Shown piece by piece: positions 21,951 to 30,967 of a DNA stretch of 49,293 nt (position 1 is the first letter of the stretch; each line of letters opens with the position of its first letter). The stretch spans positions 1-49,293 of the forward strand of contig JADEXJ010000031.1 of the NCBI GenBank assembly GCA_015207195.1, given 5' to 3'. The translations under genes were made by a program, and so were the position numbers. The notes below the pieces were generated by a model, which saw nothing but the letters and a program-made list of their open reading frames with translations, had not been told where the DNA came from and ran no database searches. The stretch comes from Pleurocapsales cyanobacterium LEGE 10410. GTDB taxonomy: Bacteria; Cyanobacteriota; Cyanobacteriia; Cyanobacteriales; Xenococcaceae.

Positions 21951-23828
21951 TTAAGTTACAAAAAAAGCTAGATTATCGATCGCAACTGTGGAAACAAGAA
22001 CCGAACGGTCGAGAAATTTATTTCCCCGTTCGCAAGAAGTTTCTGGTGAGAACAAACAAGCGTGACAAGCTGCCCAATGTAAAGAATATGTACCACCATG
22101 GGGTTTGTGTTCCGCACACAGAGGGTCTGAAGCACACAAACGCATTTGTTGAAGAGCTTGAGCAATATGATAACCAAGAGTTTGCGGTTCTCCCAACTTT
22201 ACCAATCCACCCAAAGTCCCTTCACTATCGGGAGCAGCCGTGTAAATTAACAAGCCTGCTTGCGCTCCATTTTCAGCCTCTGGTGGCTGAGAGTAAATGC
22301 GTTCTCTTAAGCTGGCTACATTGTAACCACATTCAAGAGCTAACTGGCGCATTAAAGCATGAGAAAAGGAATGTAATAGAACATAACGAATACCAGGAAA
22401 AGGAACTTTATCTACAAGATCCCTATTGCGACTATTGAGCCAGTCTTTTTGCGCTACTCTTATCTGTCTTTCATGTTTTTTGACTGCTGGCAGTTTCTCC
22501 CATGCTTGTAATCTATCTTCGTTAAATTGAAGAAAAATTCCTTCTCCTTTAATTTCTGTTGCTGGCAGCCACTTTGGCTTATAACGGCTGAGGGGAGCAA
22601 TACATTCTTCGTTTTGTTGCTCTATATCGGCAAAATCTCCAGGAGATTGAATCCGAGTAAACCCAATTAAAGCTCGCACTTCTCTTAGTCTTTCGATGAG
22701 AACAGTTTGGGTAAAATATTTTTCATAGCCAACAGGAGCAGAAACAGAGTGTAATTGAAAATCTCTGGTATTTTTCCTAGAGTCAGCTTCAGAAAAGATC
22801 TGCCATTCTGGTGTTTTTAAATCTTGGTAATCAGTTTCAGTTTCTTCAATTCCTTGCTGTTTGGCTGCGACGGTTGCCCAGATTTCTTCTAGAGGGTAAG
22901 AGGTAAAATCTTGAAGCTGTCCTGTGGCTTGTAAGGCTGATAGTAAAACCTGTAATGTTTCTTGGCTGTTAGCTTTACCTATAGTGACCCAGTTTTGTTC
23001 GACTAATTCTTCTAACTGGTTTGCAGCCGAGGGAATGGAAAGAGCCGAAAGAGTGGAAGAAAACCAACTATTGGATGCACCTAAAAGGATACTTTTCATC
23101 TGGCGATCGCAATCCTCAAAATTGCGGAGGTGAGGATGACGACCTCTACAAGCTGGCAGATTATTTTTTCCTACCTCACCAAAGGCATCGGATAAACGAC
23201 GACTGGATTTACATCCATTACAGTTAACTACAATATCAGTGGCAGCACCCGATACCCCATATTCTTCTAAACGCAGAGACCCCTTACAATCACTATTACC
23301 TTGGTGAACGAAATATCGCCAGGGAAAATCATCAAGATGACCATTTTCACAGGCAACGAGAAACCGAGCAGGAATTACGGCGGGTGGTTTTCTGGTTCTC
23401 GGGCAGTGAGTATGAACATAACGGGCTTCGTTAGGGCGGTAAGGATTATGTTTGAGTTCAAACAATCCTGACTGTAAAGGAGCAAGCAAACGACATTTAG
23501 GACAAACCATCCAGCTAGGGAAAGGGGCGACAGGTATGCCAATGCGCGCTGCTTCATCTAGAGGACTTTCGGCTGTTTCAGAAGGCATTGGGGGGAGACG
23601 AAGCTCTTTTACTTGAGAACCGAGTCGGCGACGTACGGCAACCAAAAGTCTTGGCTCTGACAATTCGGCAGTGCGATTTTTCTCCCATTCTTCCAACCCC
23701 ATGACCATAACTGCTAAATTCGGTAAATCGGCGATCGCACCAATGCCGTAGGTAAATAAAATCTGACTGGGGCGTAATTCACCTACTTTGTACTTTTTAA
23801 AATCACGTTGAGTCATAAAAGTTATCAA
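21951..23828 (-). CDS. drmB: DISARM protein DrmB (DUF1998)
   Basis: The 625-aa DrmB works with the DrmA helicase as a core complex on incoming phage DNA. The N-terminus KVGELRPSQILFTYGIGAIA is typical. Cysteine pairs MVCPKCRLLAPL, RTRKPPAVIPARFLVACENG, VVNCNGCKS and CACHACLFSPETSCERG (C-terminal) suggest zinc sites. The DUF1998 domain includes YVLLHSFSHALMRQLALECG and ASLRERIYS, then LLIYTAAPDSEGTLGGL (about 480-570). A second start (MTQRDFKKYK, 23816) is possible and would fit drmA spacing (8 or 20 bp) equally. Same strand as drmA and drmC; a single operon. Confidence 0.9.
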   Translation of the reverse strand: MITFMTQRDFKKYKVGELRPSQILFTYGIGAIADLPNLAVMVMGLEEWEKNRTAELSEPRLLVAVRRRLGSQVKELRLPPMPSETAESPLDEAARIGIPVAPFPSWMVCPKCRLLAPLQSGLFELKHNPYRPNEARYVHTHCPRTRKPPAVIPARFLVACENGHLDDFPWRYFVHQGNSDCKGSLRLEEYGVSGAATDIVVNCNGCKSSRRLSDAFGEVGKNNLPACRGRHPHLRNFEDCDRQMKSILLGASNSWFSSTLSALSIPSAANQLEELVEQNWVTIGKANSQETLQVLLSALQATGQLQDFTSYPLEEIWATVAAKQQGIEETETDYQDLKTPEWQIFSEADSRKNTRDFQLHSVSAPVGYEKYFTQTVLIERLREVRALIGFTRIQSPGDFADIEQQNEECIAPLSRYKPKWLPATEIKGEGIFLQFNEDRLQAWEKLPAVKKHERQIRVAQKDWLNSRNRDLVDKVPFPGIRYVLLHSFSHALMRQLALECGYNVASLRERIYSQPPEAENGAQAGLLIYTAAPDSEGTLGGLVKLGEPQTLGYHIAQALQQMRLCASDPLCAEHKPHGGTYSLHWAACHACLFSPETSCERGNKFLDRSVLVSTVAIDNLAFFVT

Positions 23829-23836
23829 AAAATCGT

Positions 23837-26800
23837 TTATGGGGTTTGGCTAAATGGCTGGGGCAAACGAGAATTATCTTCATCGGGAGGAGAGTCGGTT
23901 AAGACTAAGCCCACGGTAGGTTCGACATTACGCAGAGAATTAAGACAGGTAAAATCATCCCATTGTCCCTTACCCGCAGCTTCGATTAACTTAATTGCCG
24001 TACCGTCTCTAGAGGATGTTTGATATTGCAAAGTAGTGCCTGGTTCTAATTGCTGTATTCGTCTTAACCATCGATCGAGTTTGGCTGACAACTCCCGACG
24101 TAAGCGATCGCCTGCTTGAGTTCCTTCAATTTGTTCGACGCGAGCGACAATAGCATCGAGGGCTGCTTGGACGTAGGGATGGTTGCGTTCAATTTTGCCA
24201 GCGCGATCGTTACCGTTAAATTCTTCTCCAGTTTGTCTAATTAATGAGATTAATAGAGCCGTTAAACCCCGATCTAATGCCCCCGATGCAAAAGGAGTGA
24301 CCGAAAGAGCTTCTACGTGCTGATAAAAAGTAGCGTGATAATGGGCAAAACGTTCGTAATGGGATAAATCTCTCGGTCGCGCCCAATTATAAACTGTAAT
24401 TACTAACCCTGGATGAGTTCTGCCTACCCGTGAAGTAGCTTGGATGTATTCGGCGGTATTTTTCGGTTGACCACAAGCAACCATTACTCCTAAACGTTTG
24501 ACATCAACCCCGACAGAAATCATATTTGTCGCCAAAATTACATCTAACGGGTCTGGCTTTTCAACTCTGTTATTTGCTTTACGGCGGGATTTATTTTCGG
24601 CTTCAGTTTGAGGATTGAAAGGAATTTCTAGTTTATCTAAAATGACGGGAATTTCAGTAGAATCTTTGCGAGAGGTCAATTCGTCCATGAGGATGCGAGT
24701 TCTTTTTGCCAATCCTCGCCGTTCCATTTTTGCCAGACGGTTGCGAATATCGTCTTCTACCAAACGTCTCGTTCCTCCCAATTCTCGCAGAGAATTGAAG
24801 TAGCCAACCAAAGTCATCCAGGGGTCTGCTTTTTCACCATACTGTTCGTATAAAGCTTGCGATGCGGATAGTACAGCGAGGTAAACCCGAATCATAGTTG
24901 CTTTTAAACGCCGTCCAGGGGCGCAGATACCTAAATAACGACGACCAGGGTTAGCCTCGCTGGGTAATCTTTGTCGTGAGAAGAAATTATCTTGGATGTC
25001 CAAACCTTGAGGGGGGAAAATCTGAAGCTGGCGTAAAAAAAGATTGTAAACTTGGGTTTGAGCTTGACGAATGGTAGCAGTTGAAGCGATAACTTTGGGA
25101 CGAACTGGTTTACCGTTAACCTCCCAAGAGGCTAATTTATCTATAGCAGTTTCATAAAGTCCCACCAAAGTTCCCAAAGGACCACTAATTAAGTGTAATT
25201 CGTCTTGAATAATTAAATCTGGCGGACGCAATTTAGCACAGGCTATGGTTTTGGCAGCAGGAAGAGAACCAGTTTTATTGTGTCGCTCTTTATCATCTAC
25301 ATCGGGGGAGCGAAAACCGTGTCGTTCGCAGTAACCACTAACTTGCCCGAACAGCATCTGTACTTGACCTTTCCAGGGCATTTGAGCAAACTTATCGACT
25401 GTGGCAATCAGTAAAGTAGGAAGACGACGATAAATTTCTTCATCAACTACCAAAACTGGCAAGCCTTCACCCTTAGAAAATATACAGCGACCCAAATGAT
25501 CGCCACATTTAATAAAGGTGCGTCCTCTACCTTTATCTACTGGTTCGACAGTAATATTTTTACCAGGATCGATTTTACTACCGCACCAGGGACAGTTAGT
25601 CAGCTGATGGGGCGTACCTCCTTTGAGCTGTCGAGATTTTGCTCGCAGTTGTTTGATACACTCTTCACTTTGAGAGGTATAGTTAGGGGTGCTATTTTGA
25701 CCTACCCACAAACCAATGCGAAAAGGTTCGCTCCCCCATTTAGATTCATCTTGACGACGAATCTCTTCACAAGCGCAGATTAAAGCAGTAGCTCTTTGGA
25801 ATTGTTGGAGAGTAAGCAGACGCAGAGTGTAGCGCATCAAGACTGCTACACCGTAATTTCCATCTCTACCCCCTACTTTGCCCTGTAGTCTTCTCAAGCC
25901 AATAGTATAGGCAGTGAGTCCCAAATAAGCTTCTGTCTTACCGCCTCCTGTGGGAAACCAAAGCAGATCGGCGATCGCTTTAGTGGGGTCGGAACGGTCT
26001 TGATGATGTAGATCGCTAACGCTAGGAAGATTGAGCAGAATAAAAGCTAACTGGAAAGGATACCAACTGCGGTTTTCAGGTATGTCTATATCTGCTAATT
26101 TGAGCTTTTCACCTCTTCTGATTTTCTCTGCATAGAGTGAATGGATGCGCTGCTGCCACATAGCATGATTCATAAACCCGAAGGCTGCAACAGCTTGGGA
26201 GTTATTTTGCAGCACAGCTATACCAGCTTGAATGCGTTCTAAAGTCTGTTGGCAATTGGCGATCGCACCTTCAGCTACATCCTGATATTCTGTCAGTTCC
26301 TCAGCAGGATCTTCGATGCGTTGTTGCTGCTGCTCGATCCAGCTATAATAAGCAGTCACCAAGGGATTGAGATAAGTCGTTAATTCTTCAGTTTTCCCTT
26401 GGGCTAATTGCTGCATATCTAAAACCAAGCCTGTCAATTCAGGAATTTCCTCTTGACTAGGAGGAGTAGATTTAGGAACTTCATAGGTAGGAACAAAGCT
26501 AGTAGCTATCCCATAGGCGCGTCTGGGATTTTCTTCTCTAGTTTCGGCTCGAATGCTGACCCCATGTCCCACGGCAAATTCAACCTGGTGGCGATACAGC
26601 ATTGACATGGCTTGGTTTTCTTGATGAATTAATGGGTCGAGATTTTTAATCGAAACAGGTATGGGTTTGCGCAGGAAAATATCTGGATTCGACGAGTCTG
26701 GAGAATTAACAATTAATTCTGGTTGAAACAACCAAGCGCGATCGCGCAGTTTATTTGGTTCTTGTTGGGCATTAACTAGAAAGAGTGAAATAATCCAATC

Positions 26801-27874
26801 TTTATTGTCCAGACGGCGTATTTTTCCACTTACGTACACATCTGGCTCTTCTTGGGGTGAAACTACCCAGTGAATTTCTCGCCCATTAGCTAAAGCTTCA
26901 GTCGTTGCTCCTGACTGGGAATAGCGTTTCCACACCTGCCTGGGACTGCCATCTTCCTTAAAGCTAATCTGACTTTTTTCTCGCTCATATTTACCCCATT
27001 TGGCAGCGATCGCTATTGTCTCTACTTCACCACTTACGCAAAAGGTCATTCCCATTGAAGAGGGGAACATGGTGTTAGGAGGAGGAACGCTCCCTTGAGT
27101 ACTATCTTCTTCTGGACTATTTTGACCAGCAATTCCCAGACTTTCTTGCAGTTCTGATTCTTCTTCTAGAGGGACTTCATCTTCTTGTGGTTCGTTCTTT
27201 TTGCGTCGAAATTGAGGGGCAAGAAGACCTACTAGATAACGATCTGTAACACTTCTTTCCTCGATTTCCTCTTCTGCACCACCTACGGGACCGAGAAGGT
27301 CTTTGAAAATAGCTGCTTCAAGTTCGGCACGAATTTGATAGGCAGTAGCTTTGTTTAGTATTTTTGTATTGTTATCTTGACTTGGGTTGAAATTTGCTGT
27401 TTCAACGGGGGTGATAGTTGGAACGGAGGAAGAATCTGACCGATCTTCTTCTGTTGCTATTTTCAGTTCTGATTTGATATTAAATTGTTCTGTGACTAAA
27501 TTGCCTTGTCTATCGTCATTTAAAGTTTTAGCAGCTACATAATTTGTTTCTAGAAAACTAGATTGTGACCAGACTTGAGGAGTAGATTTAGATTTTGGTT
27601 GCTTTTTGGAGCGAGATTTCGGCTTTTTGGCTTGAGAAGTTTTGTCAAAGCGGATTATTTCATCCATTACATTATCAGCGATCGCGCCATCGATTCCTAA
27701 TACCCCAGCATTATCGGAAAGATCGAGTCGGGCTAATAACACTTCTAAATACTTTTGTTGAGCAGAAACTACTTCACTCCAGTCCAACTGTGCCTTTCCA
27801 GCTTGTAATTGTTGATTGATCTCGGTTAAATCTAATCCGCCAGGTAATATAGGAGGAAGTTTAATGATTTTCAT
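23837..27874 (-). CDS. drmA: DISARM helicase DrmA
   Basis: The 1345-aa SF2 helicase carries Walker A LLWFPTGGGKTEAYLGL (about 636-652), the DEAH-type box IIQDELHLISGPLG (about 886-899), TATIRQAQ (motif III-like), and C-terminal helicase motifs ILATNMISVGVDVKRLGVMV and EYIQATSRVGRTHPGL (about 1105-1155). A CPWCGSKIDPG zinc-like pair lies between the lobes. The long N-terminal portion (1-600) is charged and low-complexity in places, as in other DrmA proteins. It starts 22 bp after the RelE-UvrD gene, so it is probably co-transcribed with it. Length and motif set fit DrmA. Confidence 0.92.
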   Translation of the reverse strand: MKIIKLPPILPGGLDLTEINQQLQAGKAQLDWSEVVSAQQKYLEVLLARLDLSDNAGVLGIDGAIADNVMDEIIRFDKTSQAKKPKSRSKKQPKSKSTPQVWSQSSFLETNYVAAKTLNDDRQGNLVTEQFNIKSELKIATEEDRSDSSSVPTITPVETANFNPSQDNNTKILNKATAYQIRAELEAAIFKDLLGPVGGAEEEIEERSVTDRYLVGLLAPQFRRKKNEPQEDEVPLEEESELQESLGIAGQNSPEEDSTQGSVPPPNTMFPSSMGMTFCVSGEVETIAIAAKWGKYEREKSQISFKEDGSPRQVWKRYSQSGATTEALANGREIHWVVSPQEEPDVYVSGKIRRLDNKDWIISLFLVNAQQEPNKLRDRAWLFQPELIVNSPDSSNPDIFLRKPIPVSIKNLDPLIHQENQAMSMLYRHQVEFAVGHGVSIRAETREENPRRAYGIATSFVPTYEVPKSTPPSQEEIPELTGLVLDMQQLAQGKTEELTTYLNPLVTAYYSWIEQQQQRIEDPAEELTEYQDVAEGAIANCQQTLERIQAGIAVLQNNSQAVAAFGFMNHAMWQQRIHSLYAEKIRRGEKLKLADIDIPENRSWYPFQLAFILLNLPSVSDLHHQDRSDPTKAIADLLWFPTGGGKTEAYLGLTAYTIGLRRLQGKVGGRDGNYGVAVLMRYTLRLLTLQQFQRATALICACEEIRRQDESKWGSEPFRIGLWVGQNSTPNYTSQSEECIKQLRAKSRQLKGGTPHQLTNCPWCGSKIDPGKNITVEPVDKGRGRTFIKCGDHLGRCIFSKGEGLPVLVVDEEIYRRLPTLLIATVDKFAQMPWKGQVQMLFGQVSGYCERHGFRSPDVDDKERHNKTGSLPAAKTIACAKLRPPDLIIQDELHLISGPLGTLVGLYETAIDKLASWEVNGKPVRPKVIASTATIRQAQTQVYNLFLRQLQIFPPQGLDIQDNFFSRQRLPSEANPGRRYLGICAPGRRLKATMIRVYLAVLSASQALYEQYGEKADPWMTLVGYFNSLRELGGTRRLVEDDIRNRLAKMERRGLAKRTRILMDELTSRKDSTEIPVILDKLEIPFNPQTEAENKSRRKANNRVEKPDPLDVILATNMISVGVDVKRLGVMVACGQPKNTAEYIQATSRVGRTHPGLVITVYNWARPRDLSHYERFAHYHATFYQHVEALSVTPFASGALDRGLTALLISLIRQTGEEFNGNDRAGKIERNHPYVQAALDAIVARVEQIEGTQAGDRLRRELSAKLDRWLRRIQQLEPGTTLQYQTSSRDGTAIKLIEAAGKGQWDDFTCLNSLRNVEPTVGLVLTDSPPDEDNSRLPQPFSQTP

Positions 27875-27896
27875 ATAATTTTTGCTATACGGGAAT

Positions 27897-29990
27897 TTAT
27901 GCGACGGAACTACCTAAATTCCACCATTGAGAGTCAAAATTTTGCAGTAAGATTCCAGGTTTTTGGGCTGGCACTACTATCAGTAAGGCACGCATGGCTC
28001 TTGTCATGGCAACAAATAAGGTGCGACGTTCTCGATTGTAGATTTCAGTTTTAACATCCTGGGGTGTACCTCTGGCAATAGTGGGGAAAGAAGAAGTAAT
28101 AAATCCCGCGATCGCAACTATGGGAAATTCCAATCCTTTGGCTGCTTTTAAGGTCAGAATTTTTACTCCCTGTTTATGCAAATCTAATTCTCGGCTGTCA
28201 GTGTAATGAGCTTCTAATCCTTGATAATTTAGTTGTTGGGCTAGTTTTGTTCCTGATTCGGCTGTCGGTACGAGAATGGCACAAGAGCCAATGCCAAGGC
28301 GGTATTCGCGAGTAGCAGTTTGACAGAAACGGGTTAATAAAATAGCTTCGTCTTCAGCATGATTAACGGCACGTACCGCAGGTAATGCACCATTGTTAAT
28401 GTATTCGCGATCGCCTATCTCGCAGTCGATTACGCTTTCATTAAGGTAAGAATGGGCAGCTAGATCGATTTCTTGAGTGGTACGGTGATTGATGCGAAGA
28501 ATGCCCGTGCGTCCGACAAATTTGAGGTCACTATGAATATTACTCCAACGGAAACTACTGCCATAAATAGATTGATTGGCATCTGCGGTAATAAATAAGC
28601 GGTTGGGAGCGCGACAAAGTTGAATCAAGATACGCAGAGCATTAGGATCGAGGTCTTGTGCTTCGTCGATAATGACTGCATCGTATAAAGGTGGATTTGG
28701 GCTTTGACGTAGTAGTTGTAGGGCGTGGGAACGGAGTTGCTGCCAAGTTACCAGATTATTTTGCTTGAGGAGTTGATAAAAGTGTGACCGCAGATGCCAG
28801 ATAGCTTGACGTTGAGTCTTATTCAGAGGAATTTTGCGTCCATTTCTCGGCGTAACTTGATAAGCTTCAAAGGTATAAATTTCTCTGGCTTCAATGATGC
28901 TGTTGATTTCTTCGAGGAGATAATCTGGGTTGAGACGGTCGAGAATTTGTTGTTGAGCGTAGCGTTGTAGTTTGTTACCAGGCAAAGAAGCGATCGCTTG
29001 TGATAATGCTTGTTTGAGTAATTTACGAGCTTGTTTCGTAGTAATTAGTTTAGGATTTTCATCACGAACTAGAGAAAAAGCGATCGCGTCTGCTGTTTTT
29101 ACCTCAACGTACTTAATATCATCTCCCAGTAAACTGGTTAGCAGTTGCTCGGAAAACGCCACTAGAGCGTTAGTGTAAGTAGTAAATAAGATTTTGGGTT
29201 TCTCAATGCCAGCAGCTTTGAGGGCTTCTATAATTGCCTTAACGCGATAGAGGGCAACGGTACTTTTTCCCGTTCCTGGACTACCTTTAAGCAGGGTAGC
29301 ACCTTGAGCATCGATCGCCCAATTAACGTATTTTTCTTGTTCGGGATTGAGTTTGAGCAGAAAACCAAGTAAATTTCCTTGTTTGAAACGAAGTAGATCG
29401 TCGGTACTGCCAGTAACCAAAGAAGGTTGAGCTAAAACGCGATCGAAGTTAGGTGTGGTAATACAATCAAAAAGACGATTTCTGATTTCTTCGGGTACAT
29501 CTACTGTAATTAAATCGTCTAGAGTGCGACAGGTGATGAGGGGAACAAAACATTCTTGAGGGATTCGCAAACTTTGAAGTAGCTCTTCGTCTATTGTGAC
29601 TGGTAATAAAGTTTTCTGGTCTTTTTCTGGAAAAATTGGAGGTTGAGGCGCAATTTCGGGACTTAAAACTGTTTCTAAATTAGGTAAGTTACTAATATCT
29701 ATTTCAGGAGTTTCCGCAACTAATTTACTTCCTTTATAGACATCTTTACGGGCATCAACTCCCAGTAGTGTTACCCAACCATCTCCATAGGTGTAAATGA
29801 TGCGATAATCACCAGAACGCAAGCGATAGACGTTACCCTTATAGCCGTGGAGTTTTTTCTTGAGATTGCCATGAGGTTTAGGCTCGTTGCGGAGAACTTC
29901 AATTTTTTCGAGTATTTGAACTACTCGCTCTTTGGGAATGAGAAGTAATTGATTGGTAAAAGTGGGTTTGTGAATAATTTCAAAGGTCAT
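27897..29990 (-). CDS. RelE domain fused to UvrD-type SF1 helicase
   Basis: Residues 1-85 form a RelE/ParE-like domain (FTNQLLLIPKERVVQILEKI, LKKKLHGYKGNVYRLRSGDYRIIYTY). From about 210 a UvrD/Rep helicase follows: Walker A LLKGSPGTGKSTVALYRVK (about 228-246), motif II AVIIDEAQDLDP (about 431-442), motif III region ITADANQSIYG, motif IV RTGILRINHRTTQEID, motif V KILTLKAAKGLEFP and motif VI RRTLFVAMTRAMRAL. All helicase motifs look intact. The RelE part keeps the Arg-rich core (YRLRSGDYRI) but whether it cleaves RNA is unknown. It lies between hicAB and drmA, 22 bp ahead of drmA, as if part of the DISARM operon. Similar fusions occur in cyanobacteria. Confidence 0.88.
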   Translation of the reverse strand: MTFEIIHKPTFTNQLLLIPKERVVQILEKIEVLRNEPKPHGNLKKKLHGYKGNVYRLRSGDYRIIYTYGDGWVTLLGVDARKDVYKGSKLVAETPEIDISNLPNLETVLSPEIAPQPPIFPEKDQKTLLPVTIDEELLQSLRIPQECFVPLITCRTLDDLITVDVPEEIRNRLFDCITTPNFDRVLAQPSLVTGSTDDLLRFKQGNLLGFLLKLNPEQEKYVNWAIDAQGATLLKGSPGTGKSTVALYRVKAIIEALKAAGIEKPKILFTTYTNALVAFSEQLLTSLLGDDIKYVEVKTADAIAFSLVRDENPKLITTKQARKLLKQALSQAIASLPGNKLQRYAQQQILDRLNPDYLLEEINSIIEAREIYTFEAYQVTPRNGRKIPLNKTQRQAIWHLRSHFYQLLKQNNLVTWQQLRSHALQLLRQSPNPPLYDAVIIDEAQDLDPNALRILIQLCRAPNRLFITADANQSIYGSSFRWSNIHSDLKFVGRTGILRINHRTTQEIDLAAHSYLNESVIDCEIGDREYINNGALPAVRAVNHAEDEAILLTRFCQTATREYRLGIGSCAILVPTAESGTKLAQQLNYQGLEAHYTDSRELDLHKQGVKILTLKAAKGLEFPIVAIAGFITSSFPTIARGTPQDVKTEIYNRERRTLFVAMTRAMRALLIVVPAQKPGILLQNFDSQWWNLGSSVA

Positions 29991-30052
29991 GGCAAGGAGT
30001 CAGGAATTTAGTACCTTTGTTACTATCATTCCCCAATGAGTTTGATTTCTCT

Positions 30053-30166
30053 CTATTTAAGATTGGTCAAGCAATATATACTAGCTACTTCCTCGTTATT
30101 ACCAATCTCAAGATAACGCTTGAGATCTTCGTCTTTTACTCCTAATTCAGTTGTTTTTATATTCAA
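30053..30166 (-). pseudogene. Possible gene fragment between hicB and the helicase gene
   Basis: A short minus-strand frame from TTG encodes TELGVKDEDLKRYLEIGNNE and a few more residues. It looks like a piece of a larger coding sequence but I cannot identify it. The rest of 29991-30223 shows nothing else. Confidence 0.2.
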
Positions 30167-30223
30167 CTATCCACTCACGATCGAACTAAAAACTAAAAAC
30201 CAAAAACTTTAAGAAAGGTAAAC

Positions 30224-30676
30224 TCAAGCCACATATAAAACTGGTCTTTTCCCTAAAGCCAGAAGCGATCGCTCTAAAGTTTCTAGTTTAGTATTATGAC
30301 TAGGATCGAGTATTCTTCTAACCTCTTTTTCGCCCACTCTCAAAGTTTGAGCAAGTTGGGTTTGATTGATGTTTTTCTCCTGCATTGCCAACCAAATTGA
30401 AGCTTTGAACGAAGTCTGTAGCGGTGTTGTTACTAAATATTCGTTTTCGTTTGCTTCTGAAGGAGTTGGAATGGGTAAACGGCGAATAACTCTATTGGCG
30501 ATCGCTTCTTCTAAGCAATCAGCAGCTTCATTCAGGGCATCCTCAATATTTTCTCCTTGGGTAATCGCTTCTGGCAGATCGCGAAAAGTAACTGTAAAAC
30601 CGCCATCTACTTCATCAGTGGTTAAAGTTACGGGAAAAGAAAAGCGACTCTCGATTTGATTATTTTTAAAATTCAT
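30224..30676 (-). CDS. hicB: HicB antitoxin
   Basis: The 150-aa protein has the HicB partial RNase H fold (about 12-60: FPVTLTTDEVDGGFTVTF, then EAITQGENIEDALNEAADCL) and a C-terminal helix-turn-helix (about 105-140: MQEKNINQTQLAQTLRVGEK then EVRRILDPSHNTKLETLERS), so it can bind its own operator and neutralise HicA. It overlaps the hicA end by 11 bp. The pair lies between drmMI and the helicase gene in the DISARM run. The family may have other C-terminal DNA-binding types; here it is a Xre-like HTH. Confidence 0.9.
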   Translation of the reverse strand: MNFKNNQIESRFSFPVTLTTDEVDGGFTVTFRDLPEAITQGENIEDALNEAADCLEEAIANRVIRRLPIPTPSEANENEYLVTTPLQTSFKASIWLAMQEKNINQTQLAQTLRVGEKEVRRILDPSHNTKLETLERSLLALGKRPVLYVA

Positions 30677-30878
30677 CTTCCTTGATTTCTAATTGCTTGA
30701 GCATTGCTTTGTAAGTACCAGTCTTTAACTCATCTTTGAGATTCCGAACTACCGTAAAATTGTCACCGTAGTAGAGCGTGATATGACTACCTTTACCGCG
30801 ACTTTTATCTATAGAAACTGTCTTACCTTTTGCTTTAGCTAGTTTTTTGACTTTTTTGATAAATTCATTACCTGTCAC
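30666..30878 (-). CDS. hicA: HicA toxin (mRNA interferase)
   Basis: The 70-aa protein starts MTGNEFIKKVKKLAKAKGK and has the catalytic-histidine motif SRGKGSHITLYYGD (H in GSH) of the HicA double-stranded RNA-binding fold. HicA cleaves mRNA and stalls growth when HicB is lost. It precedes hicB with an 11-bp overlap. A perfect palindrome at 30890-30903 lies 11 bp before its start and probably binds HicB. The catalytic histidine is present, so it is probably functional. Confidence 0.9.
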   Translation of the reverse strand: MTGNEFIKKVKKLAKAKGKTVSIDKSRGKGSHITLYYGDNFTVVRNLKDELKTGTYKAMLKQLEIKEDEF

Positions 30879-30889
30879 GAGCGATCAGA

Positions 30890-30903
30890 GGACATATATG
30901 TCC
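30890..30903. promoter_or_regulatory. Palindromic operator before hicA
   Basis: GGACATATATGTCC is a perfect 14-bp palindrome directly upstream of the hicA ribosome binding region. The HTH of HicB suggests autorepression here. It is in the 89-bp gap after drmMI, so it would give the downstream part of the locus its own promoter. Confidence 0.6.
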
Positions 30904-30967
30904 GATACTATTTTAGCTAAGTATACGAGAGCTTTAACAACAAAAGCAAAACTCAAAACTAATCACT

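Noticed and set aside
24615-24803. Several short + strand frames inside drmA, drmB and drmMI
   Set aside because: They are antisense shadows of well-supported genes.
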